64,000 bases of DNA from Candidatus Methanohalarchaeum thermophilum (GTDB lineage: Archaea; Halobacteriota; Methanonatronarchaeia; Methanonatronarchaeales; Methanonatronarchaeaceae). Shown in pieces: positions 1-8,470 of the stretch. How positions within the stretch are numbered: position 1 is the stretch's first letter; each line of letters starts with the position of its first letter. Made by a program: the position numbers and the translations under genes. A model generated the notes under the pieces. It was not told the origin of the DNA, made no database searches, and saw only the letters and a program-made list of their open reading frames with translations. The stretch spans positions 186,001 to 250,000 of the forward strand of contig MSDW01000001.1 in the NCBI GenBank assembly GCA_001914405.1. The letters are read 5' to 3'.

Positions 1-82
1 GACCTTTTCCAAACGAGCGAAGAGCGAATAAGGTGGGGGGAGTTTTTTCGATCGTTTTAGCTGTTATACATCTTATTTCAAA

Positions 83-538
83 TTAATCTCTTTTTATATC
101 TTGGTTGGGGTTATTGTCTTCTAAGTTTGAGTTTAATCTATTTAAGTAACCTATTAGCTCTTTTTTTTCATTTTTACTGAATCCCTTGGATATGGCTTTT
201 TCTATCTCTGTATTGATTTCTTTAAGCGATTCCTTGATTTCTTCTGATTCTTGTGTTAAGTAAATAAGGGTAGCTCGCTTATCTTCTGGTTTCTTCTTTT
301 TCCTTATGTAATTTTTCTTTTCCAACCGATCGATGGTCTTTGATAAAGTTGATTTTGAAATTAATAGTTTTTCTTTTAGGTTTTTTTGTGTTAAACCATC
401 TCCTTCTTTTAGTAATTTTACTAGAACGGGTAATTCTCCTCTAGTTAAATTAAGGGGCTTGGTTTGTTCTCTGATTTCCCTCATTAACTTCTTATTTATT
501 TTTTTAAATAATTCTAATAGATGTTCATTTTTATTCAT
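83..538 (-). CDS. MarR-family transcriptional regulator
   Basis: A 151-residue winged-helix protein of normal MarR length. The recognition region reads LLISKSTLSKTIDRLEKKNY (about residues 58-77) and is followed by the wing segment KKPEDKRATLIYLT, which is the MarR signature. The flanking helices would form the dimer interface. The start is an ATG preceded by GAGGCGA. It lies on the same strand and downstream of the exporter genes at 1456-3381, separated by a repeat element, so it may once have been cotranscribed with them and is the obvious candidate to bind the palindrome in front of that exporter. The ligand is unknown. Family assignment is firm; the target is inference. Confidence 0.9.
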   Translation of the reverse strand: MNKNEHLLELFKKINKKLMREIREQTKPLNLTRGELPVLVKLLKEGDGLTQKNLKEKLLISKSTLSKTIDRLEKKNYIRKKKKPEDKRATLIYLTQESEEIKESLKEINTEIEKAISKGFSKNEKKELIGYLNRLNSNLEDNNPNQDIKRD

Positions 539-566
539 CTTCTCGCCTCAAGGAGACCTTTTTTAA

Positions 567-1002
567 TCTCTGATTAGGTATGGAGGAAGTTACTCTATCA
601 TTTTGTGTTGGTGGTTGTAAGGGTTAAGTTATGTGGTCAGGGATTTGGTTCTTTGCCTATAGAGCTTTCTTTATCTTTTTATAGGATTAAAGAAACATGA
701 TATAACCTCATAATCTCGTAGTAGTTTCTAAGTGTAATTATAAGATTTAATGGGTTTACAAGATGTAATGAATTGTTTTTTCTTTTTTTATATTTTATTG
801 GTTTAATGCTTTTTTAAATTATTTTTTAGGGGTGTAGGATATAATCCCTGGAGTTTAATTGATAAGGATGTGGTTGATAGGGAGAACTCTTTGGGATCTG
901 GTTGGAGTATTTATATTTTTTGTTTCAAGCTGTAGAGAGATTAATGGCCTAATAGGGGAAATAAGGTTTTTTCCTTTTTTTAGTTCTATTTAGTTTTTTT
1001 AT
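567..1002. other. gene-free AT-rich stretch
   Basis: No ORF, tRNA or clear hairpin stands out between the MarR gene and repeat element A1. The right end runs into a T-rich tract ending in TTTAT, which is the target motif directly in front of the element. Confidence 0.5.
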
Positions 1003-1414
1003 CTAAATGGTTGGGAAGACTCCTTTCTAAATCTGTGGTTTAGGTAGGTGATGAATCAGCTGTAACACTTTACTTAGCTCCAGTATTAACTAGGGGTAAT
1101 GGGCAGTTGGTTGGGGGTCTGCCTTGAACAAAAAGCGATCCTATCTATAAAAATCTCTGGGTAAGCCTGAAACGGTTCTGGAGTAGGGGGGTCTAGCGGT
1201 AGGTGTGGAGCAACCGAAAGTGAATAAGAGGAACCATCTAGGGTTAGTATATGGGAACTGTTCCCTAAGTCCAGACTTCACTTGGAGCAATAGTTCCCTG
1301 TTGACGGTGTGGATGAGACAAGCACCGTGGAAAACAAACTCCTCTTTGGATAAGGTCACAGGGAAGCCCTCTTCCTCACCGAACGGATGTGAGGTTAGGC
1401 AGGGGTCACTTCAC
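1003..1414 (+). mobile_element. family A ORF-less IS200/IS605-like element, copy A1
   Basis: The element begins right after TTTAT with a hairpin around GGGAAGACTCC and GGTAGGTGATGAATC. It ends with a second hairpin (GGGAAGCCC ... GGTCACTTCAC). The interior has the family A blocks GGTAAGCCTGAAAC, GTGGAGCAACC, GTGAATAAGAGG and CTGTTGACGGTGT. No ORF is shared between copies, so the 106- and 72-codon frames crossing it are not genes. It separates the exporter from the marR gene. The interior is read as a structured, possibly omega-RNA-like transcript. If so, its guide would be the flank from 1415 (GGTTTCTATGTTATGC). Confidence 0.8.
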
Positions 1415-1455
1415 GGTTTCTATGTTATGCTGGGGTTTTTGAGGAAAGAGATTGT

Positions 1456-2334
1456 TTACTTGACTTCGGAAGTCGTTTCTTTTTTGATGGTATATATAGC
1501 TATTGAACCGATGATTGTGATGTAAACTAATAGTACTATAATTGCTGGGATTATTGTATTCCACATTCCGGTAAATGCGTTTACTTCTAGGACTGTTGAA
1601 ACATCTTTACCTAATATTAGGGCTCTTGAAGCATCAACTCCGTAAGTAACTGGATTAAACCTAGCGATATTTTGTATCCATCCTGGTACGATATCAAGTG
1701 GCAGGAATGCGCTTGATAAGAAAAGCAAAGGAAACATTATTGGCATCATAATTGACATCATTGCTTCTTGGTCTTTTGTTTTCATTGCGATAGCTGTTGT
1801 TAGTGATATAAAGATTATTGAAAATAGCATACCTACTAAAATAATTCCTATAACTCCTAAGAATCCAGTTGATATGTTTGCGCCTAATACTATTCCTAGT
1901 CCGAGTATTATGAGTATTTGAACTGCTATTCGTGATATTTCTGAAAATGTTTTTCCTAAAAAAACGGCTGCTTTGTTCATAGGTGAAACCATTACTTTTT
2001 CAAAGATCCATTCGTCTATATCTCTGACTAATCCTATCCCTGATCCTTGTCCTGTAGTTATTGCTACTTGCATTGCTATCGCTGGTAATAGAAAGGTTGT
2101 ATAATTGAATTCGCTTCCTCCTATGGCTGAAGTGATGGATCCTGTTACTACGCCTCCAAATATTTCTGTAAACATTACTAGGAAAATAATTGGGTTCAAT
2201 AAGTTCATAATTACTTGGTGGGGGCTTCTGAGGAATTTCATTATCCATCTTTTGTAATTTGCCCAGAGGTCACCTAAAAAATCATTTTTAGATCTGTGGA
2301 TTTCTCTTTTTTTCATTTGGTTTTTGTTATTCAC
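1456..2334 (-). CDS. ABC-2 type exporter permease (DrrB-like)
   Basis: A 292-residue membrane protein with a cytoplasmic basic N-terminus and about six hydrophobic segments, as in ABC-2 permeases of the daunorubicin-resistance (DrrB) type. The segment MVSPMNKAAVFLGKTFSEIS and the later MMSIMMPIMFPLLFLSSAF with FNPVTYGVDASRALI match the conserved ABC-2 core. It starts with GTG directly after the stop of the ATPase gene, whose last codons contain GGAGGT and act as its ribosome binding site, so the two are translationally linked. The pair would form a homodimeric-type exporter in the cytoplasmic membrane. The substrate (drug, lipid or other hydrophobic compound) cannot be told from sequence. Confidence 0.9.
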   Translation of the reverse strand: MNNKNQMKKREIHRSKNDFLGDLWANYKRWIMKFLRSPHQVIMNLLNPIIFLVMFTEIFGGVVTGSITSAIGGSEFNYTTFLLPAIAMQVAITTGQGSGIGLVRDIDEWIFEKVMVSPMNKAAVFLGKTFSEISRIAVQILIILGLGIVLGANISTGFLGVIGIILVGMLFSIIFISLTTAIAMKTKDQEAMMSIMMPIMFPLLFLSSAFLPLDIVPGWIQNIARFNPVTYGVDASRALILGKDVSTVLEVNAFTGMWNTIIPAIIVLLVYITIIGSIAIYTIKKETTSEVK

Positions 2335-3315
2335 TTATCTTACCTCCTCAAATTCGTTGTTTTCTTTATTTTCGGAAGCAGTTTCACCTGTTAGAGCCAA
2401 AAATACATCATCTAGAGTTGGTTCATGGAGGTTAAATCCCTTTAGTTCTATTTTAGAGTTTTTTAACTCTACTAAGAGTTCTGTACCCTTGTCTTGGATG
2501 TTGTCGCTGGCTATTTTTATTCCTTCATCGATTAAATCTACTTTAAGGTTTGAATTAGAGCCAATTGTGTTTTTAGCTATTTTTTCGGCTGCTTTTTTGT
2601 CTTCTTCTTTATTAATCTTTATTTCTAAGATGTGTCCTCCAACTCTTTCTTTTAGATCGCTTGGTGATCCAATTGCGATTATTTCTCCGTCTTTTATTAC
2701 TGCTATTCTATCGCATAATTCAGCTTCCTCAAGGTATTGAGTTGTTAAGAATATTGTTCTGCCTTCATTGTTGATTTTTTTAATATAGTTCCAGAGTTTT
2801 CTTCTTGATTTTGGATCAAATCCAGTTGTAGGTTCATCGAGGAAAATTAAAGGAGGTTCATGTACTAAAGCAGTTGCAGTATCTAATCTTTTTTTCATCC
2901 CACCTGAAAAACCTCTGGCTCTCTTGTTGGCTACATCAGATAATTCAACTAATTCTAATAGTTCATTCACGCGTTCTTCGCGTTCTTCTTTGGGAACACC
3001 GTATGCTTCGCAGAAATAACGTATGTTTTCCTTTGCTGTGAGTTCTTCATCTATTTTTGTTTCTTGTCCCATGTATCCTATTGTTTCTCTAATGGCTTGA
3101 GGTTCTTTTTTTAGTTTGAATCCATTTATCTCTGCGTCTCCATCTGTAGGTTTCAGTAGAGTGACTAATATTTTTATTGTAGTCGACTTTCCAGCGCCGT
3201 TAGGGCCTAAAAAACCAAAAAATTCTCCTTCTGGAACTTTTAATGAAATTCCTTTAACGGCTTCTGTTCCGTCGCTGTATGTTAATTTGAGGTTTTCAGC
3301 TTTTATTGAGTACAT
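2335..3315 (-). CDS. ABC exporter ATPase subunit (DrrA-like)
   Basis: The ATPase partner of the downstream permease. Walker A is GPNGAGKST, the signature is GFSGGMKKRLDTA, Walker B is PPLIFLDEPTTGFDP, and the C-terminal extension containing EPTLDDVFLALTG is typical of DrrA-type ATPases. The frame is open to an ATG at 3381, but the 22 extra residues do not look conserved. The ATG at 3315 has GAGGCACC upstream, and the protein then begins MYSIKAENLKLTYSDG as in homologues, so I place the start there (326 residues). A near-leaderless start at 3381 remains possible because the promoter TATA box lies at 3411-3421. Downstream in the same direction, beyond element A1, is a MarR gene. Confidence 0.88.
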   Translation of the reverse strand: MYSIKAENLKLTYSDGTEAVKGISLKVPEGEFFGFLGPNGAGKSTTIKILVTLLKPTDGDAEINGFKLKKEPQAIRETIGYMGQETKIDEELTAKENIRYFCEAYGVPKEEREERVNELLELVELSDVANKRARGFSGGMKKRLDTATALVHEPPLIFLDEPTTGFDPKSRRKLWNYIKKINNEGRTIFLTTQYLEEAELCDRIAVIKDGEIIAIGSPSDLKERVGGHILEIKINKEEDKKAAEKIAKNTIGSNSNLKVDLIDEGIKIASDNIQDKGTELLVELKNSKIELKGFNLHEPTLDDVFLALTGETASENKENNEFEEVR

Positions 3316-3379
3316 TTCTTGGTGCCTCTTCTCTCTTTGTTTTGGTGATACCGAATTCTTTAAAGTTTTTGTTTCTGCC

Positions 3380-3434
3380 ATGAAAACTCAATAGTTTCAT
3401 ACCGAACCAATCATTTAAAAGTTTCCCATGAAAC
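3380..3434 (-). promoter_or_regulatory. promoter and palindromic operator of the exporter operon
   Basis: Two inverted repeats of the same half-site flank a TATA-like CTTTTAAATGA (minus strand, 3411-3421). One is ATGAAAACT-CAAT-AGTTTCAT (3380-3400), about where transcription should start. The other is GTTTC-CCAT-GAAAC (3421-3434), just upstream of the TATA. The spacing suits repression by a dimeric winged-helix regulator such as the nearby MarR protein. The repeats are visible; the regulator assignment is inference. Confidence 0.6.
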
Positions 3435-3548
3435 TAATCTCTTTTTAGTCAATGCTCCCATATCAAAAACCGACCTAACCAAAAAAACCAAGAATAAACC
3501 TAGAACTTATTTCAAAAGTGTTAAGTAGGTTGTGTTCTTAAGTTTTTT

Positions 3549-4703
3549 GTGGGGATGGGATTGAGGTTTGAAGAGTTAACGGACGAACAATGGAGGTTTA
3601 TAGAGCCTGTTCTTCCTAGTCAGCCGGAAACTGGTAGGCCAAGAGCCGATGACAGAAAAACTATCAATGGAATACTTTACGTTCTATTAACTGGTTGTAA
3701 GTGGAGCGATATGCCTGAAAAGTATGGATCCTATGTTACGGCATGGAGACGCCTGAAAAGATGGCAGGAAGAAGACATATGGAAACAGATAGTCAAAAAG
3801 CTTCAAGAAAAAGCATACAAAGAAGGAGAAATGGAACTCGATAAGGATATAATAGATTCAACCTGCGGTTGAGGCTAAAAAAGAGGACAAAAAGTAGGAT
3901 ACGACGGATGTGACTTCCTTCCTTACCAAAATCAAGGGATTTTGGAGGGGGCTTCCAGAGTCAAAGGGGTTTTCTTCCTACTGCTGTCATCCAATCTCAG
4001 TCCTGGGCGGCGCTTATCTAGGAAGCTTTCTATGGGGAGGTTCCCTGGCCCAAGCCAGCGAGCTTGGTAACCAGAACTCTCAATCTGTCCACGGGCTTTA
4101 GCTTTGGCCGCGCCCCTGCCTGGTTCACATCAAAACCTAAGACACGGAGTCATTTAATCCTTATAGGTTGATTCATCCCCTCCCTAATCAAAAGATAAGG
4201 AAGAGGTCTTCTCAACCACCAAGATAAACACAAAAAAGACCCCTAAAATCCATGCCCGTAACCACAAAAAATCGGTTTACCTCTCTCAATAAAGCTATCC
4301 AGGAATGGAGGGACAACAATCATGATTCAAAGCTATTCAAGTCGAAGAAACTGTTAAAGATATAAGAGATCAAAACAGGAGCCTGGGCCGAGGACAAGAC
4401 CGGGAAGAGATGTTAGCCGACTCAACCCTGCGACACAAAAGAAAATAAGAGACTATCTGAGAAACAGAAACATCAAAGAGTAATATTCCCAGGAGCAAGA
4501 GGAAAAGAAAGACAAAAAAGTGAAAAAAGGCCGATCAGGTTTGATAAAGACTCCTACAATGATAGAAAGCCTGTTGAAAGATTTTTCGCCTGGCTAAAAA
4601 CCTTCAAGAGAATAACAATTAGACATGAAAGACTGGTCAAAGCCATCCAAAGCATTCATCAACATGGCATTCATCCTAATACTATGGAGAGTTCAGAAAT
4701 GAG
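3549..4703 (+). pseudogene. IS5-family transposase, disrupted
   Basis: The first 107 codons encode the N-terminal half of an IS5/IS427 DDE transposase: FEELTDEQWRFIEPVLP, the helix-turn-helix region NGILYVLLTGCKWSDMPEKY, and the first catalytic Asp in DIIDSTCG. The frame then stops at a TGA near 3870. The sequence continues in other frames and is split by element E1. The 3' part still encodes remnants such as RGRPRTRPGRDV-type and SVERFFAWLKTFKR-type catalytic regions (about 4380-4640). Both IS5 copies in the window lack the usual RAHR segment after DST and are frameshifted, so neither is likely to make active transposase unless frameshifting is programmed. Confidence 0.85.
3910..4223 (-). 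mobile_element. family E ORF-less IS200/IS605-like element, copy E1 (inside IS5)
   Basis: On the minus strand the element follows TTTAT. It starts CTTGGTGGTTGAGAAGACC, has a left-end hairpin and a GC-rich interior with long pairings (for example ACCAAGCTCGC/TGGCTTGG), then a right-end hairpin ending GAAGTCAC. Comparison with the uninterrupted IS5 copy at 42.1 kb reconstructs the empty site as GTGTTTAT joined to ATCCGTCG, which fixes both boundaries and the TTTAT target. A 63-codon frame across it is not conserved in E2 and is not a gene. Confidence 0.85.
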
Positions 4704-4795
4704 TTCCTAATAAAAAACAAAAAATGGTAAAAAAATTCATTTAATCTATTGGCTTATAAATAAAATTAAATATGTAATTAGGATGGTAACATGAA

Positions 4796-5137
4796 ATGAA
4801 GGATAATGAAATTCTTGATATGGAATCTGGAAGGGGACTGGATAATGAAATAAAAGAGAAGGTTATGAATGGAGAGGACGGATTTTACTCTAGAGATATA
4901 TCTGCAGCCTGGAATGTAGTTGAAAAATTAAACGAAGGCGGCTGGAGAATAGATATGGTTTCTTCCCAAGAAGAAAAAATTGTAAGCGGAGTTAAAATGA
5001 TTAAGGGGCAGCCAATAAGTCTAAATTATTTATCCAGTAATGTAAAAAGTAATAATTTACCAGAAGCAATCTGTAAGGCAGCACTATTAATCTTTAATAA
5101 CCTAGATCAGATCAATAAGATAAAAACTAATAAGTAA
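4796..5137 (+). CDS. phage ABA-sandwich domain-like protein
   Basis: A 113-residue protein. Its opening NEILDMESGRGLDNEIKEKV, the central YSRDISAAWNVVEKL, and the closing LPEAICKAALLIF match the pattern of the small ABA-sandwich family found in phages and prophages of Bacillota, where the role is unknown. It stands alone between the IS5 copy and repeat A2 with no other phage gene nearby, so it looks like a horizontally acquired leftover. The start ATG at 4796 is not preceded by a good ribosome binding site. Assignment is from remembered family pattern and is moderately sure; no function is claimed. Confidence 0.65.
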   Translation: MKDNEILDMESGRGLDNEIKEKVMNGEDGFYSRDISAAWNVVEKLNEGGWRIDMVSSQEEKIVSGVKMIKGQPISLNYLSSNVKSNNLPEAICKAALLIFNNLDQINKIKTNK

Positions 5138-5321
5138 TTCAATAGAGATTAAGGAAGAAAATTACTGTCTTTTAGGGCATGGAATGAATTTCAATTTAAA
5201 TAAAAAATCTAGGAGTATAGGAAAGAACTAATTAATTTTTAGTAGGAGTTTTCTGTTGGTTTAGGTGTAATGGGGGGGCTTTGTGTAAAGATTCAATCTC
5301 TTCTGTGTGTAAGGGTTTTAT

Positions 5322-5731
5322 AGTAGAGTATTGCAGAAAATCCCGCGGCTATGTTGTGGGGATGATTGCCGTTACCAACACTTGATTGGTTTTTGGACTA
5401 CTTTAGGTTTGGTTATTAGGTGTTCTGGCTTGAATAAATTACGTGGCCACCTAAATTGGTTCAATTTGCCCAAAAAATCCCTGGGTAAACCCGAAACAGT
5501 TTTAGAGTAGGTTGTAGTGGTTGGTGTGGAGCATCTATTGGGCAATAAGAGGAGCGATTATGTAGCTAATGTAGTGGTATTTTTGCCTTTAGCCCTGATC
5601 CAATTCTTTCCTCGGAGCGCAAGTTCCCCTGTTGATCAGGTGGATGAGAGAGGTCTGGTGTGAAATAAACTCTTTTTCACGGGAAGGAGGGCACGGGGAA
5701 GCCTCACAGCTTTGGTGTGGGGTCACTTCAC
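5322..5731 (+). mobile_element. family A ORF-less element, copy A2
   Basis: It follows TTTTAT and begins AGTAGAGTATTGCAG, a left end shared with A6 and, inverted, A8. Interior blocks GGTAAACCCGAAACAG, GGTGTGGAGC, GCAAGTTCCCCTGTTGATC and GGGAAGCCTC align with the other A copies. The right hairpin ends GGGGTCACTTCAC at 5731. No ORF. The candidate guide flank begins GGGACCTTGTTTG. Confidence 0.8.
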
Positions 5732-5969
5732 GGGACCTTGTTTGTTTTAGGGAGTGAGTTATTTTATGTCATTTTTTTGAGTTAGAATGTAGTGGATTTA
5801 CATTTTTTCGGGCTTTTGAGGGTTTTTTTGGGTTTTTTCTTTTTTTTGGTGGATCTGGTCTTGGGTTTGGTGATGGGTTTTTTTGTTTTTTGTAGGAAAC
5901 ATTGAAGTTAGGCTGGCATAATATTACTCTTGTCTGGTTCAGTAGTAGGGTTAATTTTAAGGTGCAACT

Positions 5970-6416
5970 ATGACGAGCGAAAGCGTAGAAGATTACATGG
6001 AAGCAATATATAACCTTATTGAAAGAGATGGTGAGGCTAGAACACAGAAATTGGCCGAAGAGCTAGATATACAGCCACCAAGTGTTTCGGAGATGATGCA
6101 AAAACTAGATCAGCGAGGTTTCGTTGATTACAAAAAGTACGGAAGGATTAAGTTAACAGATGAGGGTGAGAGATTAGCTAGAGATGTCAAAGAAACTCAT
6201 AATGCAATAAAATGTTTCTTGACGGCGATCGGGGTCCCGGAAGAAATAGCTGAAAAAGATGCCTGTAAAGCTGAACATGGACTGGACAGAAAAACAGTTG
6301 AACAGCTTAAAAAGTTTTCAAGATTTATAAGAGAATGCCCAAAAGACGGCCCTACTTGGGTAAAGCATTTCGAATTCTACTCAGAAAATGGTTTTCATCC
6401 TGAAGAGTGCTGCTAG
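5970..6416 (+). CDS. DtxR/MntR-family metal-dependent repressor
   Basis: A 148-residue iron- or manganese-dependent regulator. The N-terminal winged helix contains SVEDYMEAIYNLIERDGEAR and LDIQPPSVSEMMQKLDQRGF. It is followed by the dimerisation domain with metal-ligand-type residues in IAEKDACKAEHGLDRKT. The C-terminus (ECPKDG ... HPEECC) adds a Cys cluster often seen in archaeal members linked to feo genes. There is no SH3-like third domain. A ribosome binding site AAGGTG precedes the ATG. It is first in an operon with feoA (36 bp away) and feoB, so it most likely represses ferrous iron uptake when iron is plentiful. Confidence 0.9.
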   Translation: MTSESVEDYMEAIYNLIERDGEARTQKLAEELDIQPPSVSEMMQKLDQRGFVDYKKYGRIKLTDEGERLARDVKETHNAIKCFLTAIGVPEEIAEKDACKAEHGLDRKTVEQLKKFSRFIRECPKDGPTWVKHFEFYSENGFHPEECC

Positions 6417-6452
6417 GCTTTTTTTGGTAATATAGTTTTTATAGTGGGGTTA

Positions 6453-6680
6453 ATGATGAAAAAAACACTTAAGTCTTTTAAAACTGGTGAGAAAGGAAAG
6501 ATTGTTGAACTTAGAGGGGGAAAGGAGTTTCAAAGACGCCTGAAAAAAAGAGGAGTAATGGTAGGTAAAGAGGTTCGAGTTATAGCAAAACAACCTCACG
6601 GCCCCGTAGTCATAGAAAACGGATCCTGCAAACTAACAATAGGCAGAAACATGGCCAAAAAAATATACATGGAGAAATAA
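6453..6680 (+). CDS. feoA: ferrous iron transport protein A
   Basis: A small SH3-like protein of about 75 residues with the FeoA pattern: KSFKTGEKGKIVELRGG, the turn RRLKKRGVMVGKEVRVIA, and GPVVIENGSCKLTIGRNMAKKI. It acts with FeoB in ferrous iron uptake, probably as a cytoplasmic accessory. The frame opens at a GTG at 6444, but the GGGG just before it better serves the ATG codons at 6453 or 6456. It is followed by feoB after 3 bp, so the two are surely cotranscribed. Confidence 0.92.
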   Translation: MMKKTLKSFKTGEKGKIVELRGGKEFQRRLKKRGVMVGKEVRVIAKQPHGPVVIENGSCKLTIGRNMAKKIYMEK

Positions 6681-6683
6681 TCC

Positions 6684-8393
6684 GTGAAGAGGATACTGCT
6701 TGTGGGAAATCCTAATGTAGGAAAGAGCGTATTCTTCTCGAGGCTAACTGGGGCAAAGGTTATTACTTCAAATTACCCAGGGACAACGATAGATTACAAA
6801 AAAGGATATGCTAAGATCGATGAAGAAGAATACGAAATAGTGGATGTTCCAGGAACTTACTCTCTTTCCCCTGATTCAAAAGCTGAAAAAATAGCATCAG
6901 ACTTTGTTGAAGAAGGAGATATAGTTATAAATGTATTAGATGCTACAAATCTCGAAAGAAATTTATATCTTACTTTAGAACTCCTTGAGAAAGATATTCC
7001 GGTTATTGTTGCATTAAATATGTGGGATGAAACGAAGCATAGAGGGATTTCTATTGATTTGGATGCACTGGAGGAAGATTTAGAGGTTCCCGTGGTTCCT
7101 ACAGTTGCTCTAACTGGTGAGGGATTTAAAGAGTTAACATCAAAAATTAGTGAATTAGAAACGGTTGAATTTGAAGAACATACATCTGATGAGAAATGGG
7201 CTAAGATTGGAGAAATTATTGAAGATGTACAGGAGATTGAGGATAAAGAACATACAATAAGAGAGAGGATCTCTGAGGCAACTATTAGGCCTCTAACTGG
7301 GATACCAATAGCTCTTGGAGTTCTTTACTTAACATTTAGATTGATAAGGTTTATAGGTGAATGGCTAATAGGGAATGTAACTGAGCCTTTCTTCCATGAA
7401 ATATATTCTCCTTTAATATTGGGGCTCGCAGATTTAATGGGGAGAGGTTTTCTCTTTGACATATTGATTGGTAGTTTAATAGATGGAAAGATAGCATTTA
7501 TGGAGTCAATGGGTCTGTTAACGACAGGCATATTTGTTCCTTTTGGAGCAGTTCTCCCATATATCCTGTCATTTTACTTTACACTCTCGCTTTTAGAGGA
7601 TTCAGGGTACTTACCGCGTCTAGGTACATTACTGGATAATGTATTTCACAAGCTTGGGATGCACGGCTATGGAATAATTCCAGTTTTCCTGGGGCTGGGT
7701 TGTAATGTGCCTGGTGCACTTGCCACTAGGACACTTGAAAGTGAAAAACAGAGGTTTATATCGTCAACTCTGCTGGCGATATCAATTCCTTGTATGGCGC
7801 AGACAGCGATGATCTTTGGGGTTTTAGGGCCTTTCGGCATGCAATACATATTTATAGTTTTCATCACCTTGGCGCTGCTTTACCTTGTAATGGGCTTGAT
7901 CTTGAATAATTTGACTGAGGGTGAAAGCCCTGAGATCTTCTTGGAGATCCCTCCTTATCGTAAACCAGATTTGGTTACGGTTCTGAAGAAGACATACATG
8001 CGCGTAAAATGGTTCATAAAAGAAGCAGTTCCATATCTATTTTTAGGAATTGTTTTAGTTAATTTAGCGTATTTCTTAGGTTTTCTTGATTTTATCTCAG
8101 GCATTACAGCTCCTATAATCGTTAATCTATTTGGGCTTCCCAAGGAAGCAGTTTCGGCTTTAGTAGTTGGTTTTTTGAGAAAGGATCTTGCCATGGGAAT
8201 GCTTTTAGGACTAGGTATGTCCCCTATGCAGCTTGTGATAGCATCCACAATGTTAACGATATACTTTCCATGTGCAGCGACTTTCGCAACATTGCTCAAA
8301 GAACTAGGTATTCGGGATTTACTTAAATCTACGGTAATAATGATAGTAACGGTATTTGTAATAGGAACTTTGATGAGATTAATACTGATTTAA
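6684..8393 (+). CDS. feoB: ferrous iron transport protein B
   Basis: A 569-residue membrane GTPase. The N-terminal G domain shows GNPNVGKSVFF (G1), SNYPGTT (G2 region), DVPGTYSL (G3) and NMWDE (G4). The membrane part carries the two Gate segments, one with GLGCNVPGALATRT and one with the FLRKDLAMGML and YFPCAATFATL motifs, whose Cys residues are thought to line the Fe2+ path. It is shorter than the E. coli protein (about 770), lacking a long linker and C-terminal tail. The start is GTG at 6684, 3 bp after feoA. It should import Fe2+ under low iron, controlled by the DtxR-type gene ahead of it. Confidence 0.95.
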   Translation: MKRILLVGNPNVGKSVFFSRLTGAKVITSNYPGTTIDYKKGYAKIDEEEYEIVDVPGTYSLSPDSKAEKIASDFVEEGDIVINVLDATNLERNLYLTLELLEKDIPVIVALNMWDETKHRGISIDLDALEEDLEVPVVPTVALTGEGFKELTSKISELETVEFEEHTSDEKWAKIGEIIEDVQEIEDKEHTIRERISEATIRPLTGIPIALGVLYLTFRLIRFIGEWLIGNVTEPFFHEIYSPLILGLADLMGRGFLFDILIGSLIDGKIAFMESMGLLTTGIFVPFGAVLPYILSFYFTLSLLEDSGYLPRLGTLLDNVFHKLGMHGYGIIPVFLGLGCNVPGALATRTLESEKQRFISSTLLAISIPCMAQTAMIFGVLGPFGMQYIFIVFITLALLYLVMGLILNNLTEGESPEIFLEIPPYRKPDLVTVLKKTYMRVKWFIKEAVPYLFLGIVLVNLAYFLGFLDFISGITAPIIVNLFGLPKEAVSALVVGFLRKDLAMGMLLGLGMSPMQLVIASTMLTIYFPCAATFATLLKELGIRDLLKSTVIMIVTVFVIGTLMRLILI

Positions 8394-8470
8394 GAATTCT
8401 TCCTTTTTACTTTTTTAATTTTTTCTTTTTAGGTTTTCTTAGTTAGATAAGAGATTTTTGATCTTTTCTT

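Larger units (their letters stand above)
3503..4706 (+). mobile_element. IS5-family (IS427-like) insertion sequence, copy 1, interrupted
   Basis: The left end (GAACTTATTTC...) and right end (...GAAATGAGTTC) are imperfect inverted repeats flanked by the direct repeat CTA (3500-3502 and 4707-4709), the TNA-type duplication usual for this IS group. Of its 1204 bp, 314 are a later insertion (3910-4223). The second copy at 41718-42597 is 880 bp and lacks that insertion. Confidence 0.88.

Noticed and set aside
1205-1525. 106-codon frame across element A1
   Set aside because: Not conserved in the other family A copies and overlaps the 3' end of the exporter permease; it is a shadow of repeat sequence.
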